Shown one piece after another: positions 34,974-46,639 of a DNA stretch of 64,000 bases. The stretch comes from Chrysopilus asiliformis (taxonomy: Eukaryota > Arthropoda > Insecta > Diptera > Rhagionidae), in NCBI GenBank assembly GCA_964034945.1, contig OZ035963.1, forward strand, positions 44,415,090 through 44,479,089. The letters are read 5' to 3'. The translations under genes were made by a program, and so were the position numbers. The first letter of the stretch is position 1; each line of letters opens with the position of its first letter. Below the pieces are notes generated by a model that saw nothing but the letters and a program-made list of their open reading frames with translations, was not told the origin of the DNA and did not search any database.

Positions 34974-35464
34974 TCTGTCTGTTTGTCTGTCTGTCTGTTC
35001 CTCTTTCACGCCAAAACGGCTGAACCGATTGACATGAAATTTGGCATGAGTGTCTGTGGTTCTGGTTCCAACATAGGGATATGGAAAAATAGCGCGAATG
35101 GTGGGGGGAGTAAGGGGAGAGGGTAAAGTCATCTCGAAACTTAGTTTTTGCGCTATGTTACTCTTTCGCGGGGATACTACTGAACCGATTGGCCTGAAAT
35201 TTGGGATAAATGTTCATCGGGGGTCCAGCCCCAACATAGACCTATTAAAAAGTAGCCCGAGAGGTCAGGGAGTAAACGGAGGGGAGTAAAGTAATACCGA
35301 ATGCAAGGGCTGGAATTTTTTGTTAGTTTGTTAATCATTTTCCGAAGAGAAAAAACTAACGAACAGCATGCAGGCTACCTAATTTTTAACCAACTGAATT
35401 TAGTTTTCCTAAGTTTTTTTTTGTTCACGCTTTTAGCCGGGCGAAGCCGGGTCCAAATTCTAGT
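34974..35464 (+). mobile_element. Non-autonomous Helitron, family A, 5'-truncated
   Basis: The 3' end is CTAGT at 35460-35464, preceded by the GC hairpin region GCCGGGCGAAGCCGGGT. The body matches 924-1823 in inverse orientation. The 5' side joins the Penelope repeat directly at GTGTCTGTCTGTTTGTCTG, without the TC terminus. Confidence 0.65.
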
Positions 35465-35483
35465 AATAATTAAAATTAAAACA

Positions 35484-36296
35484 TAAACATAACAAAAGCT
35501 ATAATTGCCAATCTGGCAATTATTGAAAACCCGTATAGTGATTTAAGTGAACGGCGAACAGTTGTACCAAAATTCCACTTTGAAGTCAAACTTTCCAATA
35601 AGATTTTTTTAAAATTTATTCCAATCGGATTTTGATGTATGCGAGTTTTATGTAGAATCATATCCTAAATAACTTTTGTTCTTGGACTTTTTTGATAAGA
35701 TGCACCGTTTTTGAGATATTCACAAAAACTTTTTCGTTCGTATGGGAGGTACCCCCTAATGATCCATTTTTGCCCATTAACGAACTTAGCCTTGCATTTT
35801 ACGGAAAACGACTCTGCGTAAAATTTTAAGTCTCTAGCTCAATCCGTGGGCCCGCAATCCGCGCCACAGACGGATAGACAGACAGACAGACAGACAGACG
35901 GACGGACGGGCGGACAGACAGACGGACGGACGGGCAAAACTTGAAATTTTGCGTGAATCCGTTTTCCGTAAAATGCGAGGCTAAGTTCGTTCATGAACAA
36001 GAATGGTCCATTAGGGGGGTAACCCCCCATACAAACGAAAACGTTTTTTGTGTATCTCTCAAAATAGGTGCATCTTATCTAAAAAGTCCAAGAACAAAAG
36101 TTATTTAGCATATGATTCTACATAAAACTCCCATATATCAAAATCCGATTGGAATAAATTTTAAAAAATCTTTTTGGAAAGTTTGATTTCAAAATGGAAT
36201 TTTGATACAACTGTTCGCCGTTCACTTAAATCACCATACGGGTTTTCAATAATTGCCAGATTGGTAATTATAGCTTTTGTTATGTTTTACAATAGA
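35484..36296. repeat. Inverted dimer of the Penelope-associated repeat
   Basis: A minus-type copy (35484 to about 35936) is joined tail to tail with a plus-type copy (about 35937-36296). The junction carries (CAGA)n and (CGGA)n runs at 35866-35935. Both outer edges show the AATTGCCAATCTGGCAATTA block. The arrangement parallels 5758-6345. Confidence 0.65.
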
Positions 36297-36685
36297 TATT
36301 AATTATTAGTAGGGCTGCCAAAAATATGCACTAAAAAAGGCGAAATATGCGCATATAATATGCACTAAAAATGGCAAAATATGCACTTAAATATGCACTT
36401 TGAAAACATTCAAAATCCGATATATAGTATATTTCACCCATAATAGTGAGCGGTTAAAATGTGGTTAATTCGACTTTTGTGGAAAATGAAAAAAAATTGA
36501 ATACCATTGAATATTAGAAAAATTGAAAAAATAATAGTCTATAAAAAAGATTGACATTTTGACAGACAAAAAAAAATTTGACAGGAAAACTTATTTCTAA
36601 ATTGCAACTGTTAAATTTTAAGATATTTCGAAAATATGTTCAATACTTCATATTGTCTATGGTATAATCGTGGTTGAAACTTGTA

Positions 36686-37170
36686 GAAAAATATCAGTTG
36701 TGGCCAACACAAAACTTCCTTCCACAAAATCTACGACGATGCGCAATTTACGCTATAGCCCTATCGTTTTGTCAACCAAAGACGACCTCAAAACGTACAA
36801 AATTTGAGATAACCTGAGAACGGTAAAAGATATCGATTTACAGTTAAAGGTAAAAACTACTAAAAATGCGTAGTTTCGGAGTAAATTGAGAAAAACCATT
36901 TCGCGATTTTTAAAAAGCCGCAATTTTGGTTACTTCCGGTTGACGGATTTCCACCAAAACTTGATAGGATCGTCCCATTCCAGGACCAAATATGCCTATA
37001 AAATTTCATGGCTCTAGCTATATTAGTTTTTCAAAAATCTTGTACACAGACTGACAGACAGAAAGACATTTTTGTAATTATGACTCCAATCGACTAAGGA
37101 GTGATCGGGAAATGTTTTTTAGACAAAATTAAGAGGTTGACATTTTTCATGAATACAATACTTTTTGAAG
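36686..37170 (-). repeat. Repeat family D, copy 3, with minimal array
   Basis: Same left end (ATATCAGTTGTGGCCAACAC) and right flank (GACTCCAATCGACTAAGGAG) as copies 1 and 2. The array is reduced to about CAGACTGACAGACAGA at 37046-37066. This probably reflects the seed state before expansion. Confidence 0.75.
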
Positions 37171-37283
37171 TGAAAACTTCTTTAGCGCCGTTGTGAGTGA
37201 TTTCAAACTCGATGAAACGAAAAAGCGACAGTAAAAAGAGATAGGATTTTTTAGCCTGCGAGAAAATGAGATAGAATACAGAT

Positions 37284-38062
37284 GGGTGCCGGTCAATTTA
37301 TCGTAAACAAGTGTGATGGATAGGGGGAAGGGGAAGGCGGGAAGGGAGAAGTGGTAGGAGGCGGGTAGGTGGAGGGAGGAAGTGAAGAGAGGAGGGGATA
37401 AATTACTGATGTTTCGTCATACATTGCAATATATACATATCTATATATATATAAATGGATGTTTGTCTGTCTGTCTGAGATTACAAAACTCAAAAACTAC
37501 TGGACCGATTTTTACGCGGTTTTTTGCAAAATGATCTGTGTTGCTAGGAGCAGGTTTTTAGCTATGTAAATTTTCAAAATTCGAAACGGAAGGTCCTGTA
37601 AGGATAATGAAAATATCCTTTTTCCCATTTTTCCCCGGAAAAATTTGCATTTTAGGGTTTTTGGGGTCGCTGATCACGAATCCGGTATTAGATTTTCAAA
37701 ATTCGAAACGGAAGGTCCTGTAAGCATAACGCAAATGTCCTTTTCCAATTTTTCTTGAAACAATTGACACTAAGGGGTTTTCGAGGTCGCTGATCGCGAA
37801 TCCGGTGTTCGATTTTTTTGCTTATCACGAATCTGGAGTTGGAATTTCAAAATTCGAAACGAAAGGTCCTATAAGAATAACATTTTTTCCCAAAACTTTT
37901 TAAGTTATTTATGGTTTTTTGGCATTCTAAAATTTACACAAAAAAACTTTTAGCTGCCAACGAAGGGTCTGCTAGTATATATATATATAAATTGTTTTAC
38001 GATAAATTGTTCACGATAAAATTGTTCACGATAAATTGTTTACGATAAATTCACCGGCACCC
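37284..38062. mobile_element. TIR element with GGGTGCCGG ends, split by a Helitron
   Basis: Ends read GGGTGCCGGTCAATTTATCG and, inverted, GGGTGCCGGTGAATTTATCG, flanked by GAT (37281-37283, 38063-38065). The right arm has a short tandem of ACGATAAATTGTTC. A purine-rich tract (GGGGAAGGGGAAGGCGGG) lies at about 37322-37400. Removing the Helitron leaves about 240 bp. Confidence 0.65.
37440..37976 (+). mobile_element. Non-autonomous Helitron, family B, complete
   Basis: Starts TCTATATATATATAAATGG after an A and ends GGTCTGCTAGT before an A. GTTTGTCTGTCTGTCTG follows the 5' end. This is the cleanest Helitron in the window, and it defines both termini of family B. Confidence 0.75.
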
Positions 38063-38601
38063 GATGGAACCATAATAAATCAGTTATAGCTGTGGCAATT
38101 TACATTTCTCCCAATCAACCAATCAATAGATACAATTATTGAATTTATCCACGATAATTTGCTAAAGTACACACTAGAAATATCGCGGATTCTTAAAAAG
38201 ATTACGATAAAATTCCTATGATTTTAAGTGCAAATTTTAATGTGAATTTTGCATTGGATACAGCGCTCTCTTTGATTGAGTTCCTCAACACCAAATTAAA
38301 TTTAAAAATGTGCTCCAGTCGCACTGAATCGACAACAAGATCGAAAACAGTAATTGACGCTGTATTTCAAAGATATATTGATCAAACCCAAACCAAAGCA
38401 TTCATTTTATACTTTAGTTATCATAAGCCGCTCGTGTCATTTATTGAAATTGAAAACAAAGAGTCTGAATAAAAATGTAATATAACTTTTGAAATTGGTA
38501 CCAATATTATAATAAATAAACGCTATAACTATCCCACTCCTGATACCGCATTCGTCTCATTGTCTCGCTGTTTAGTTTTCCTAAGGTTTCATCATAGTTT
38601 A

Positions 38602-38945
38602 ACTAGTTAGGAAACGTAGGGCTTTTTACGTGTACCTACGTTGGAGTAAAGATAACCGATATACTCTGGACGCGGTTTTTCTTTCTTTCCTATGCGTAAA
38701 TTACCAACAAAACACAACACATGTAAAACCTAGCCATATTTTCATACACCACCAACACATGCAATTTTCCGACAGCGGGAGATTGCATGTGTTGGTGGTG
38801 TATGAAAATATGGCTAGGTTTTACATGTGTTGTGTTTTGTTGGTAATTTACGCATAGGAAAGAAAGAAAAACCGCGTCCAGAGTATATCGGTTATCTTTA
38901 CTCCAACGTAGGTACACGTAAAAAGCCCTACGTTTCCTAACTAGT
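38602..38945. repeat. Perfect 163 bp inverted repeat with 18 bp loop
   Basis: Arms 38602-38764 and 38783-38945 are identical reverse complements in my reading, separated by TTTTCCGACAGCGGGAGA. Outside the arms the symmetry continues with mismatches (TAGTTTA). The two mirrored 75-codon frames are artefacts of the symmetry. It may be a fold-back element or a hairpin-RNA source; the sequence cannot tell. Confidence 0.9.
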
Positions 38946-39300
38946 ATAAACTATGGTTTCATTTCTACCGCGTGTGCACTGCACACACATGTTTTTTTTA
39001 TATACTTCGTAGAAAGTAAAAACACACATTTATTTATTTTTAATATTTATTCTAGCTGAAACAGTCGAATTATAATTTGAATTGCAAAAAAAAAAATTGG
39101 TTTTCATGAAAGTTGTAAAATATGCAACTAAATATATGCATTTTATGCAAATATGCACTAACGTGGCAAATATGCGAAATATGCAAGAACAAGTGACCTT
39201 CATTCGCTTCTAAACTTATTGATTCGGATGAATAAAAAACTCCCGGAGCCGAAATCATAACGAGAAGAAATATGCAAATGCATATTTTTGGCAGCCCTAC

Positions 39301-39388
39301 TTATCACGAATCTCGTGTTGGAATTTCAAAATCCTAAAAGGACGGTCCTGTAAGGATAACGCAAATGTCCTTTTCCAATTTTTCTTAA
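39301..39388 (+). repeat. Helitron family B fragment
   Basis: TTATCACGAATCTCGTGTTGG and GGTCCTGTAAGGATAACGC match the internal part of family B. Confidence 0.5.
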
Positions 39389-39393
39389 AAAAA

Positions 39394-39500
39394 TCAAGGT
39401 GTCTGTCTCGTAGAGACGGCCAGAAGACGTGGATCCGCCTACAACGATCGCCAATAGATATTTAAGTAAGAAATTTTAGTGAAAAGGAAACTAAAGAAAC
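39394..39500 (+). repeat. 105 bp conserved repeat, copy 1
   Basis: GGTGTCTGTCTCGTAGAGAC followed by a CCAGAAGACGTGGATCCGCC block is nearly identical to 49651-49757. Only a few bases differ. It is less AT-rich than its surroundings. Class unknown. Confidence 0.55.
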
Positions 39501-40084
39501 AATTTGATTGACCGTAATGTTGCGTTTACAGGATGTGCCTTTCCATTTGGTGAATTTTGGCATCTTGTTCCTAAAAATCAAATTTCACTTGCAACACAAC
39601 GAACAAATGTTTAATTCTAAAATGTAATAGGGCATTTTCATAAATATACTCGGAAGTTGCGCAAATTGCACAAAACATTTTCTTCCATCTTTTTCAGTAA
39701 TTTGCGAAAGTAAACTAACTAAACGGATAACATATAACTGGGTTTATTATTATCAAAATCTTTTGTGTTATTTGCAGAACTTGCATTCATGAAAACCCCC
39801 ATAGATGAAAAACAAATAAAAATCAAAATAAAATAAAATTACACGATAAAAACAACAAAGCAATTTCAAGTTACAGCAACTAAAATCTTAAACACAATCC
39901 GCCGGCTCATACAACTCGTATACATAAATTAAAGGAAACACTGGGCAATCAAGAGAAACAATCAAGTAAAATAATTTCCAGAACCAGAACAACCCATATA
40001 GAGAAGAGAAACAATCAAGAGTAAAAGCTTTCACTCAACCTCAACATACTTCGTCGTGTTCTCTTTCCTCTGCCTCTTCCAAAT
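39501..40084. other. Unassigned AT-rich stretch
   Basis: Nothing recognised. Confidence 0.35.
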
Positions 40085-40350
40085 ATTCAATACCACAAAG
40101 AAAACATAAAAAGAGTATAAATGTGAAATCGGTACTAGAAGCAGCGAACATAGCATAACAGCGGCAATGAAAATTTAGATTTTGATTCTTAAAAAGATAA
40201 TTGAACATAGTTTAACATAACAAAATACCCTAAACAATGCTTTAATGTAGGCCGGATCTTATAACACAGTTTCTGTTCGGATGTCACCACAAACTTGTAC
40301 CCCCATTGTACCCCCGTAACCAAAATCCAAGACGTATCCACGTCAAAATG
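40085..40350 (+). repeat. LTR-like repeat family E, partial copy
   Basis: Contains AAAAAGAGTATAAATGTGAA, CAGCGGCAATGAAAATTTAG and CTTATAACACAGTTTCTG in family order. The duplicated TGTACCCCC near 40297-40320 marks a small local rearrangement. Confidence 0.5.
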
Positions 40351-40500
40351 GCATTAAGGGGTTTTCGAAGTTGCTGATCACGAATCCGAGCTTGGAATTT
40401 CAAAATTCGAGACAGAAGGTCCTGTAAGGATCACGTTTTTTCCCAAAAGTTTTTAAGTTATTTATGGTTTTTTGGCATTCTAAAAAAATTTTTTTTTTAT
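40351..40500 (+). repeat. Helitron family B fragment
   Basis: TCACGAATCCGAGCTTGGAA, GAAGGTCCTGTAAGGATCAC and TTATGGTTTTTTGGCATTC match family B; the CTAGT end is missing. Confidence 0.5.
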
Positions 40501-40504
40501 GTTT

Positions 40505-41870
40505 CACAGAAATCATGGCAGAAATCATGTGAAAAATTCAAAAGTTAGTTTAGGGGGGCAAAATGGTGCTTTGATTCTCGTGCTGCCCTTCAGCGATCCA
40601 TAGGGATAATTGGGCCCCGATTATAGAAACCGCCGCGGATCGTATTCCACTCCCACCCGCCTCTTTTTTCAAATCGGATCGGCATCGGATTGAGCTATTA
40701 TGAAATGCGAAGATGGAATTTCCATTTTTTCTCATTTTTGTAATTTCAGTAAACATATATTTTTTCTCATTTTTGTAATTTCAGTAAACACAGACACTAA
40801 ACATATAGCATAAAATTGAATTGAATCGAATTGTCTACAATAAAAATGAAAAAGGACCGAAGAAGTATCAACATTGCGATTACAAAGGAGATGTTAACGA
40901 GTCGATCATCTCAGCTTGATCTGCTCATAACGAGTAAAAGAGTTTTCTTAATTTGCTTGAATCTTGTGGGGTTTTTGAGAATAGGGCGAAAGAGGATTCT
41001 ATAGTACGAAAATGCAAATCCGCCACCAAAAGCGATTCGCGGCGGACTCCAAAATAAGTGGCAAGGATAAGTGTACGGGCAGAGGATACTTTTAATTCCA
41101 GATAATTTTATGCGAAACAGCAACTCGCATTCCTCTTGGTTAAACGGTTCAAATGTTATAAGGGGAGAGATGCCGAAACAGAAGGGAAAATACAGAAGTT
41201 AAAAAAATTGATCGAAATCGGTTGAGTTATTTTAGCATGATACCGGAACAAATATTCTGACAAAGATAAATTTTAAAATTGATATGTTACATCTAAATTA
41301 TTGATGAATTTAAAAATAATAAAAATACCAGCCTTGCAATTTTATTATATGCATCTTGTATTTATAAATAACAAAAAAAATATTTTTTTTTAAAAATCCC
41401 AACATCAAAGCGTTTAAAAAAAGGATAAAAATTCTTGAAATTTCGACACACAGAATTTAAGATAATAAAAAAAGATTAAATTAAGTTTTTCTGTACAAAA
41501 TTCTCCAAAAAATGTTACTCAATACTATTAAAATAATTGGTAATATTGCGAAACATGTTGAAAATTTCCACATATTAGCTCCACTTAAGGGTTCTATTTC
41601 ATCTGAGTCTTGAATTGGAGGGGGTTGGCCAGATGGAAAGTCGATAATGGAGTAATCATCTGTTTGACTTTCGTTCGACATTTGTATTCCAAATTCTGAA
41701 GTTCTGATTTGAAAAAAAGTTACCTAAAATGACTGATGTACTTAGACTTATAAAAAAAAGATAACTTAGATTTTCTTTAAATTCGATCAATTGATAAAAC
41801 CGAACTCGAATTTTTCAAACAAACCCGCCGGAATAAATTCAAATTTGACAACTTTTACTAAGTGAATAGA
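40505..41870. other. Unassigned stretch
   Basis: A less AT-rich island at about 40550-40690 includes TTGGGCCCCGATTATAG and GGATCGGCATCGGATTGAGC, reminiscent of MITE ends but unpaired. TTTTTTCTCATTTTTGTAAT is tandemly duplicated near 40725-40790. No gene recognised. Confidence 0.3.
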
Positions 41871-42533
41871 ATTAAGGAAGAACTCCAATTGAGCAGAGGC
41901 AGCAGCAGAGGCAGAAGCAGAATCTGCTTTTTGTCCCACAATGAAATTTGAATTCTGACGAAAATAGCAGAAACCTGTCAAAACGTTGTACGTATTTATA
42001 TCCGCGGCATGATTTGTCTTATAATATTTCGTTGTTTTTTAAGTATTCAATTAATTTCTCCCCCATTTCAAGTATTACAAATATTTACTTCCGTCCATAT
42101 ATGCCAAAAATATCAACAACGATTTGTGAGGTTAAATTGAAAGCAGAAATTTAGAGATTAGGTCCCAATTCTAGGTAACAGATGTTAAGAGATATCTTAA
42201 TTTATAATTAAGAGATTTTAAAAGGAATTAGTATTCTGAGCAGTGATGCGCATTTGATACATTTGTATCAATTTCGATACTTCTTTTTCATAAATTTCAC
42301 TTTTGATACAAAGATACATTTTTCCCTAAATATCATGAAATTGATACTTTTTTTAAAAAATGACAGTAAAAGGTTTTTTTAAAATTAAAATTGTATCAGT
42401 CAACATTATGCGGAAGTTGGTAAACACTACACAAATTATCGCATTATCCTGAACTCAGCCTGCCTGTAATCTTAAGCAAGAAATAAGCCGTATTGCTATG
42501 TAAATACAATTAATTTTCCTGAATATGTGCAGA

Positions 42534-42941
42534 CCACAGATATCCTACTACTAGATCAAGCCATTTGCTATCTCAAATGGGCCACTGAAACGTCAAAAAG
42601 CTATGACGGAAAAACGGGAAATTAAAATTCTGGAAAAAAATGCTTATGCAGGTCCTCGATAGAATATTATTCAATCCCTATACCGGTTATTCATGTTAAT
42701 ATTCAGAGCTGCCACATACATTAATATGCAATTCCCTAAACCTGTGTATAAGTCTTATGAGTTCGACGTAAAACATATAATTCAAGTGTTATTGAGTTTG
42801 TTAATTCGAACATCTGACATCGAAAAATAAATGAGACAACCATAAGTTCGAAAAATAAATGAGACAACCATAGTCACGCTGTCCCATATTTTTGCTATGG
42901 AATTGTTCGAGTGCCGCGATCTAGTAGTACGATATCTGTGG
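42534..42941. mobile_element. TIR element nested in the hAT element
   Basis: TIR CCACAGATATCCTACTACTA at the left; the inverse at the right has one mismatch. TGCAGA flanks both sides (42528-42533, 42942-42947), a 6 bp duplication. ATAAATGAGACAACCATA is tandemly duplicated at about 42826-42872. Confidence 0.75.
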
Positions 42942-42978
42942 TGCAGACGAATAACACGGACAATTTCAGAACTAACAA

Positions 42979-43090
42979 CCCTATTCTGGTGACTAGCAGT
43001 GACCGATGACTAGTCACAGCTCGGTCACAAAAGCTTCAAATTCTATGGACTTATGATCTGTGACTTAAGGGTCACAACGGCAGAATAGGG
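42979..43090. mobile_element. 112 bp TIR element
   Basis: CCCTATTCTG at 42979 and its exact inverse ending 43090 enclose GTGACTAG/CTAGTCAC palindromes. No clear target duplication. Confidence 0.5.
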
Positions 43091-44448
43091 CCAATGAAAT
43101 GTTTTTTTTTGTTATACGTTTGATTTTTTGTATGTGATTATATAGAAGAATCGACCTGCTAGTTTTGAAATTATAACAAATAATCTGAAAATTATGATTT
43201 TTTTCCGAAAATAAAATTGTTACTGCTTTTTTTACGTTTTTACGTCTTTTCCTTAGGTTGATACTTTTTGATACTTTTTTCTGAAAAATTTGATACAAAA
43301 ATTTTTTTATCATGCGCATCACTGATTCTGAGTAAGAGATTTTGGTGGGTTCCGATTTTAGCAAATTAAGAGATTCACCACGATGTCTTCATCTTACAGC
43401 ACTTACTCATAGACGTCAAATTTGGCTGTTTATTGACCTTAGATTTTTTCTGAAATCATGAAGTTTTCAAAACTATGGAAATTATCCAAAAAATTGTGTA
43501 AAAAAGACATTGCGGGTCTTGAAAACATGTGAATAGTTTTGTATCTGTTAAGAATAGCTTTCTACGGTATTCAGACCGCTTGAAATGAAAATGATATAAA
43601 AAATATTACGTAAAAATTGAATCGACAGTTTTTAAGATACACAATATCGTTTTTAAATGATTTTGTATAATTTCAGCAACGCGCAAACAAATTTATGGTT
43701 AAATAATGCATTGCACTCATATAAATATTTCATTTGATAGACATAAAATTAATGAAGTTGCAGGTATGCGTTGATGTAATTCCAGCCAATAAAAAAAATC
43801 GTTTTTTGTGTCATTAAAGGTAAACAATTCCACGAAGACACAATATTTCATGAGTTTTCCAGAAATACTATAAAAAATCTGGTTAGTGCAGCTTTTTTCC
43901 TCGTCCTCCATGCAATGTAACTTTTTCTACAATTTTCTCCAAAACAGAGAATTTAATCGAAAACCTGTAACGTAAAAAACGTTCAGAATAAAATTTTACA
44001 AAACTTGTCTATACATAAAAAAATTGTTGGAGCCCTCCCCGACACTGATTTTTCGAGTTTTAAACGCAACACACAAGTTAAGAGGTCGTAAGAGGACATC
44101 GGCTAGGTCCTCTTAAATTAAGAGGTTTTTGAGGTTAGAACCGTCTGCTAACTTTTTCCCAGAATATGAAAACCGTTTACAAAAATTCACCACGAAAGTT
44201 AAGAGGTTGACATCTCTTAACTATTATCAGGAATACCAATTTCTATTAAATTTCCTCTAAAGTCCAGTTAGCAGTTAAGGGGCTCTTATCTATTATGCAG
44301 AATTGAGGGGTAGAGCTAAAAAGTGTTTCTGCTTCTGCCACTTCCTCTGCTGCTGCTTTATTGGAGCTCATCACATAAGACGCTATGTGTTCTAAAGTTC
44401 TGCTTCTGCCTCTGCTGCTGCCTCTACCCAATTGGAGTTCTCGCTTTA

Positions 44449-44880
44449 GTTTTGAATAAAATTCGTGGATAAATTCAATCGCAGCTCTAACTTCAGACCT
44501 TTGCCGAAAAGCAAAATTACGCAAAAATATATTTTTAAACATGGCATCAGATAAATGTTTAAAATACTAAAAATCACAACAACCAAAAAAAAATAAATAA
44601 ATAAACAAATCTACGCATAAATAATATTCACAGTAAAAATATCGACAAATGCTTGGTAAATACTATTAATGGGACATAAATAGTAACAAGATCTGTGCAA
44701 TTTAATGAAATGATTCATTGAAATCAGTATGAGCTCCACAAAAAATTCATTTAACCTTCAACCCCAACCTGATTGCTATAAGAGAAACTAGATAGGAATT
44801 ATTTAGTAGCCGAGCACATGATAGCGAAATTCTTTCATCTTAGCCGATTGAAGTGTTCATATATTTTAAAGAGTGAGTAT
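44449..44880. other. Unassigned AT-rich stretch
   Basis: Nothing recognised. Confidence 0.35.
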
Positions 44881-44884
44881 CTTA

Positions 44885-45423
44885 AGCAGGGTTTAGACGA
44901 AGCGAGTAACTCGCTGCAAGTAGACGTAAATACACGCGATTTGAGCTAGTGTGCGACGCTCGCATATGTGTGAGAATACTCGCTGCTCTCTCAAAAATAA
45001 TAGAAAGCCATTCTATTTTTCTAGCAAGTAAAAACCAATACAACAACATGGAACCGTGTACAAATGAGGTGGTTTTATTTGTGTGTGTTTTAATTCATTT
45101 CGTTTGCTGTTTTCGCCGGAGGAAGGTGTCATTTTTTGTAGAATATTTGCACTTAGAATTTTCTTTATTTTCCTGTTTTTAGCTGAACGCGTTTTTAATT
45201 GTCTTCAAAATCGCGTTGTATATTTTTTTGTCTATATTAACGAAACACCTAATACACTTCTTCACATTAAACCAAACAAAGATATCTCTGCTCAGAAAGT
45301 TTTAGGTTATGTTTTATTCAGCTGTCATTCTACTTGCAACGATTTACTCGCATCGTGTAAACGAAGCAAACTACTTGCCTCTCTTTACTCGCAGCGAGTC
45401 ACTCGCTGTGTATAAACCCTGCT
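44885..45423 (+). mobile_element. PIF/Harbinger-type MITE family F, copy 1
   Basis: TIRs start AGCAGGGTTTA and share GCGAGT(A/G/C)ACTCGC, flanked by TTA (44882-44884, 45424-45426). The ACTCGCTGC motif recurs in both arms. The interior keeps a short ORF (45048-45182). Confidence 0.8.
45048..45182 (+). other. Conserved 44-residue ORF in MITE family F, copy 1
   Basis: Starts MEPCTNEVVLFVCVLIHF, then a short basic RRRKV stretch, and ends at a stop at 45182. The equivalent frame in copy 2 (48155-48289) differs at a few residues without losing the frame. Harbinger transposases often begin with an acidic/hydrophobic segment and a basic run, so this may be the residual first exon. Too short for certainty. 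Confidence 0.35.
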
Positions 45424-45429
45424 TTATGC

Positions 45430-46265
45430 AGGTCTTAACGCAAAAAATATATTGAAAATTAAGTAATTTCCTGAAATACTCGCTTAATTTTTTTTAAGCA
45501 TTAATGTCAAAATTGTTGAAAAACTCCGTACTCCGTACAAATGTGAATTTGAAACAAGAATGAAGAAAAAAATGTTTCAGAATACAAGACATTTGCTAAT
45601 TAACTGCTATCAAAAAAGCACCGAAAGTATTAAGCAACAACAATTTCTTTATTCAAATTGACCGCTAGTGTCACCCATGTTAATTGTTGGCGCAAATGAT
45701 AATTAATTTCGTGTTTTCAACATCTTAATAAATAGTTGTTGGATTTTGGTATGATGAAAATTGGACATTTTTCGACATCGTTTGGTTGGATAGGGGTCAG
45801 AGAAATACTTTTATACTAATTTTAAAGTATTGTTTAAACTTTAACTCTTTCATGTACGAGTATTTCCCACAGTTAGAAAAACTTTTTTTTTGTCGGTTGT
45901 TTATTTCTAACCAGGCATAATGCAAGATTTGAAATTTTTACTTTAATATGAAAAACTTTTATAAAAATTCGTTTATAAGCAACATTGAGCATGAAACAGA
46001 GAAGTCTTCCAACTTGGTTATGAAGGACAGTGCGTACCTTAGAAATGGCGATTACTTATTCAATTTTATGAATCATGATTAATAAAGTGTTTTATTCAAA
46101 TAGGAAGGGAACTCAAAGTTCAACAAATACTTCACAATTCAACTTATTAAGGACCCAGCAGAAAATTTTTGGTGCGCTTCCTCAAGAAGCAACATACGCG
46201 CGCTTCTTCTTCACTGCCAAAAGAAGCTACAAAGGAGCACAATGATTTTCTTTGGATGAGTCATT
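45430..46265. other. Unassigned AT-rich stretch
   Basis: No gene or element end recognised. Confidence 0.35.
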
Positions 46266-46639
46266 CTCCTTAAAGCATGGTTTAGACCAGTGGTTCCCAA
46301 ACTCTTTTGGCCCACGGACCCCTTTTCATAGTCAAAACTTGCCCACGGACCCCTTTTCATAGTCAAATGTTGCCCACGGACCCTGGGTGAAAAACTACAT
46401 AAATGCATAATAGAAAAATTACAAATTTAACTTTAATGTGTTGAATGGTAAATGATGATGTAAAAATAAAATATAAATAAAACATTTTGTTGAAGAAGTA
46501 TTTATTGAATCTCCGCCGAAGACGCGGCCTTTTATATTCGCGGCTCGTTTGCCAACGTTCCTGTATGTTCGGCCGAGGTCTCGAACGTTCTCGTGTGCAG
46601 ATCTCAAACATTCTTGAAGCGTTCACGCCAGATCTCGAA

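Larger units (their letters stand above)
36309..39300. mobile_element. hAT-like element with GTAGGGCTGCC ends, heavily nested
   Basis: TIRs of 22 bp (GTAGGGCTGCCAAAAATATGCA) and ATATGCA-rich subterminal arms mark both ends. It contains repeat D copy 3, a 779 bp MITE with a Helitron inside, and a perfect 163 bp inverted repeat. The flanking target duplication cannot be recognised, possibly because the right edge abuts a Helitron fragment. Confidence 0.55.
42241..43324. mobile_element. hAT element, 8 bp duplication ATTCTGAG
   Basis: TIR CAGTGATGCGCAT at both ends, flanked by ATTCTGAG (42233-42240, 43325-43332). Arms are rich in TTGATACT/GTATCAA motifs. It contains two smaller TIR elements. Confidence 0.85.
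42161..44310. mobile_element. TIR element with TTAAGAG-rich arms
   Basis: Ends GGTCCCAATTCT and AGAATTGAGGGG are imperfect inverted repeats with further similarity inward, and TA flanks both sides. TTAAGAG(G/A) motifs recur in both arms (42187-42225 and 44078-44220). It holds the hAT element at 42241-43324. Confidence 0.6.
41875..44445. mobile_element. Harbinger-like CAG-TIR element split by a nested cluster
   Basis: Left end AGGAAGAACTCCAATTG at 41875 and right end ATTGGAGTTCTCGCT at 44445 are both flanked by TTA (41872-41874, 44446-44448). The left part stops at 42160 and the right part resumes at 44311. Comparison with 32633-33069 shows no bases lost at that junction. So one element was interrupted by the 2.15 kb element at 42161-44310. 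Confidence 0.8.

Noticed and set aside
38630..38917. Two near-identical 75-codon ORFs on opposite strands
   Set aside because: They mirror each other because of the perfect inverted repeat; no family resemblance.
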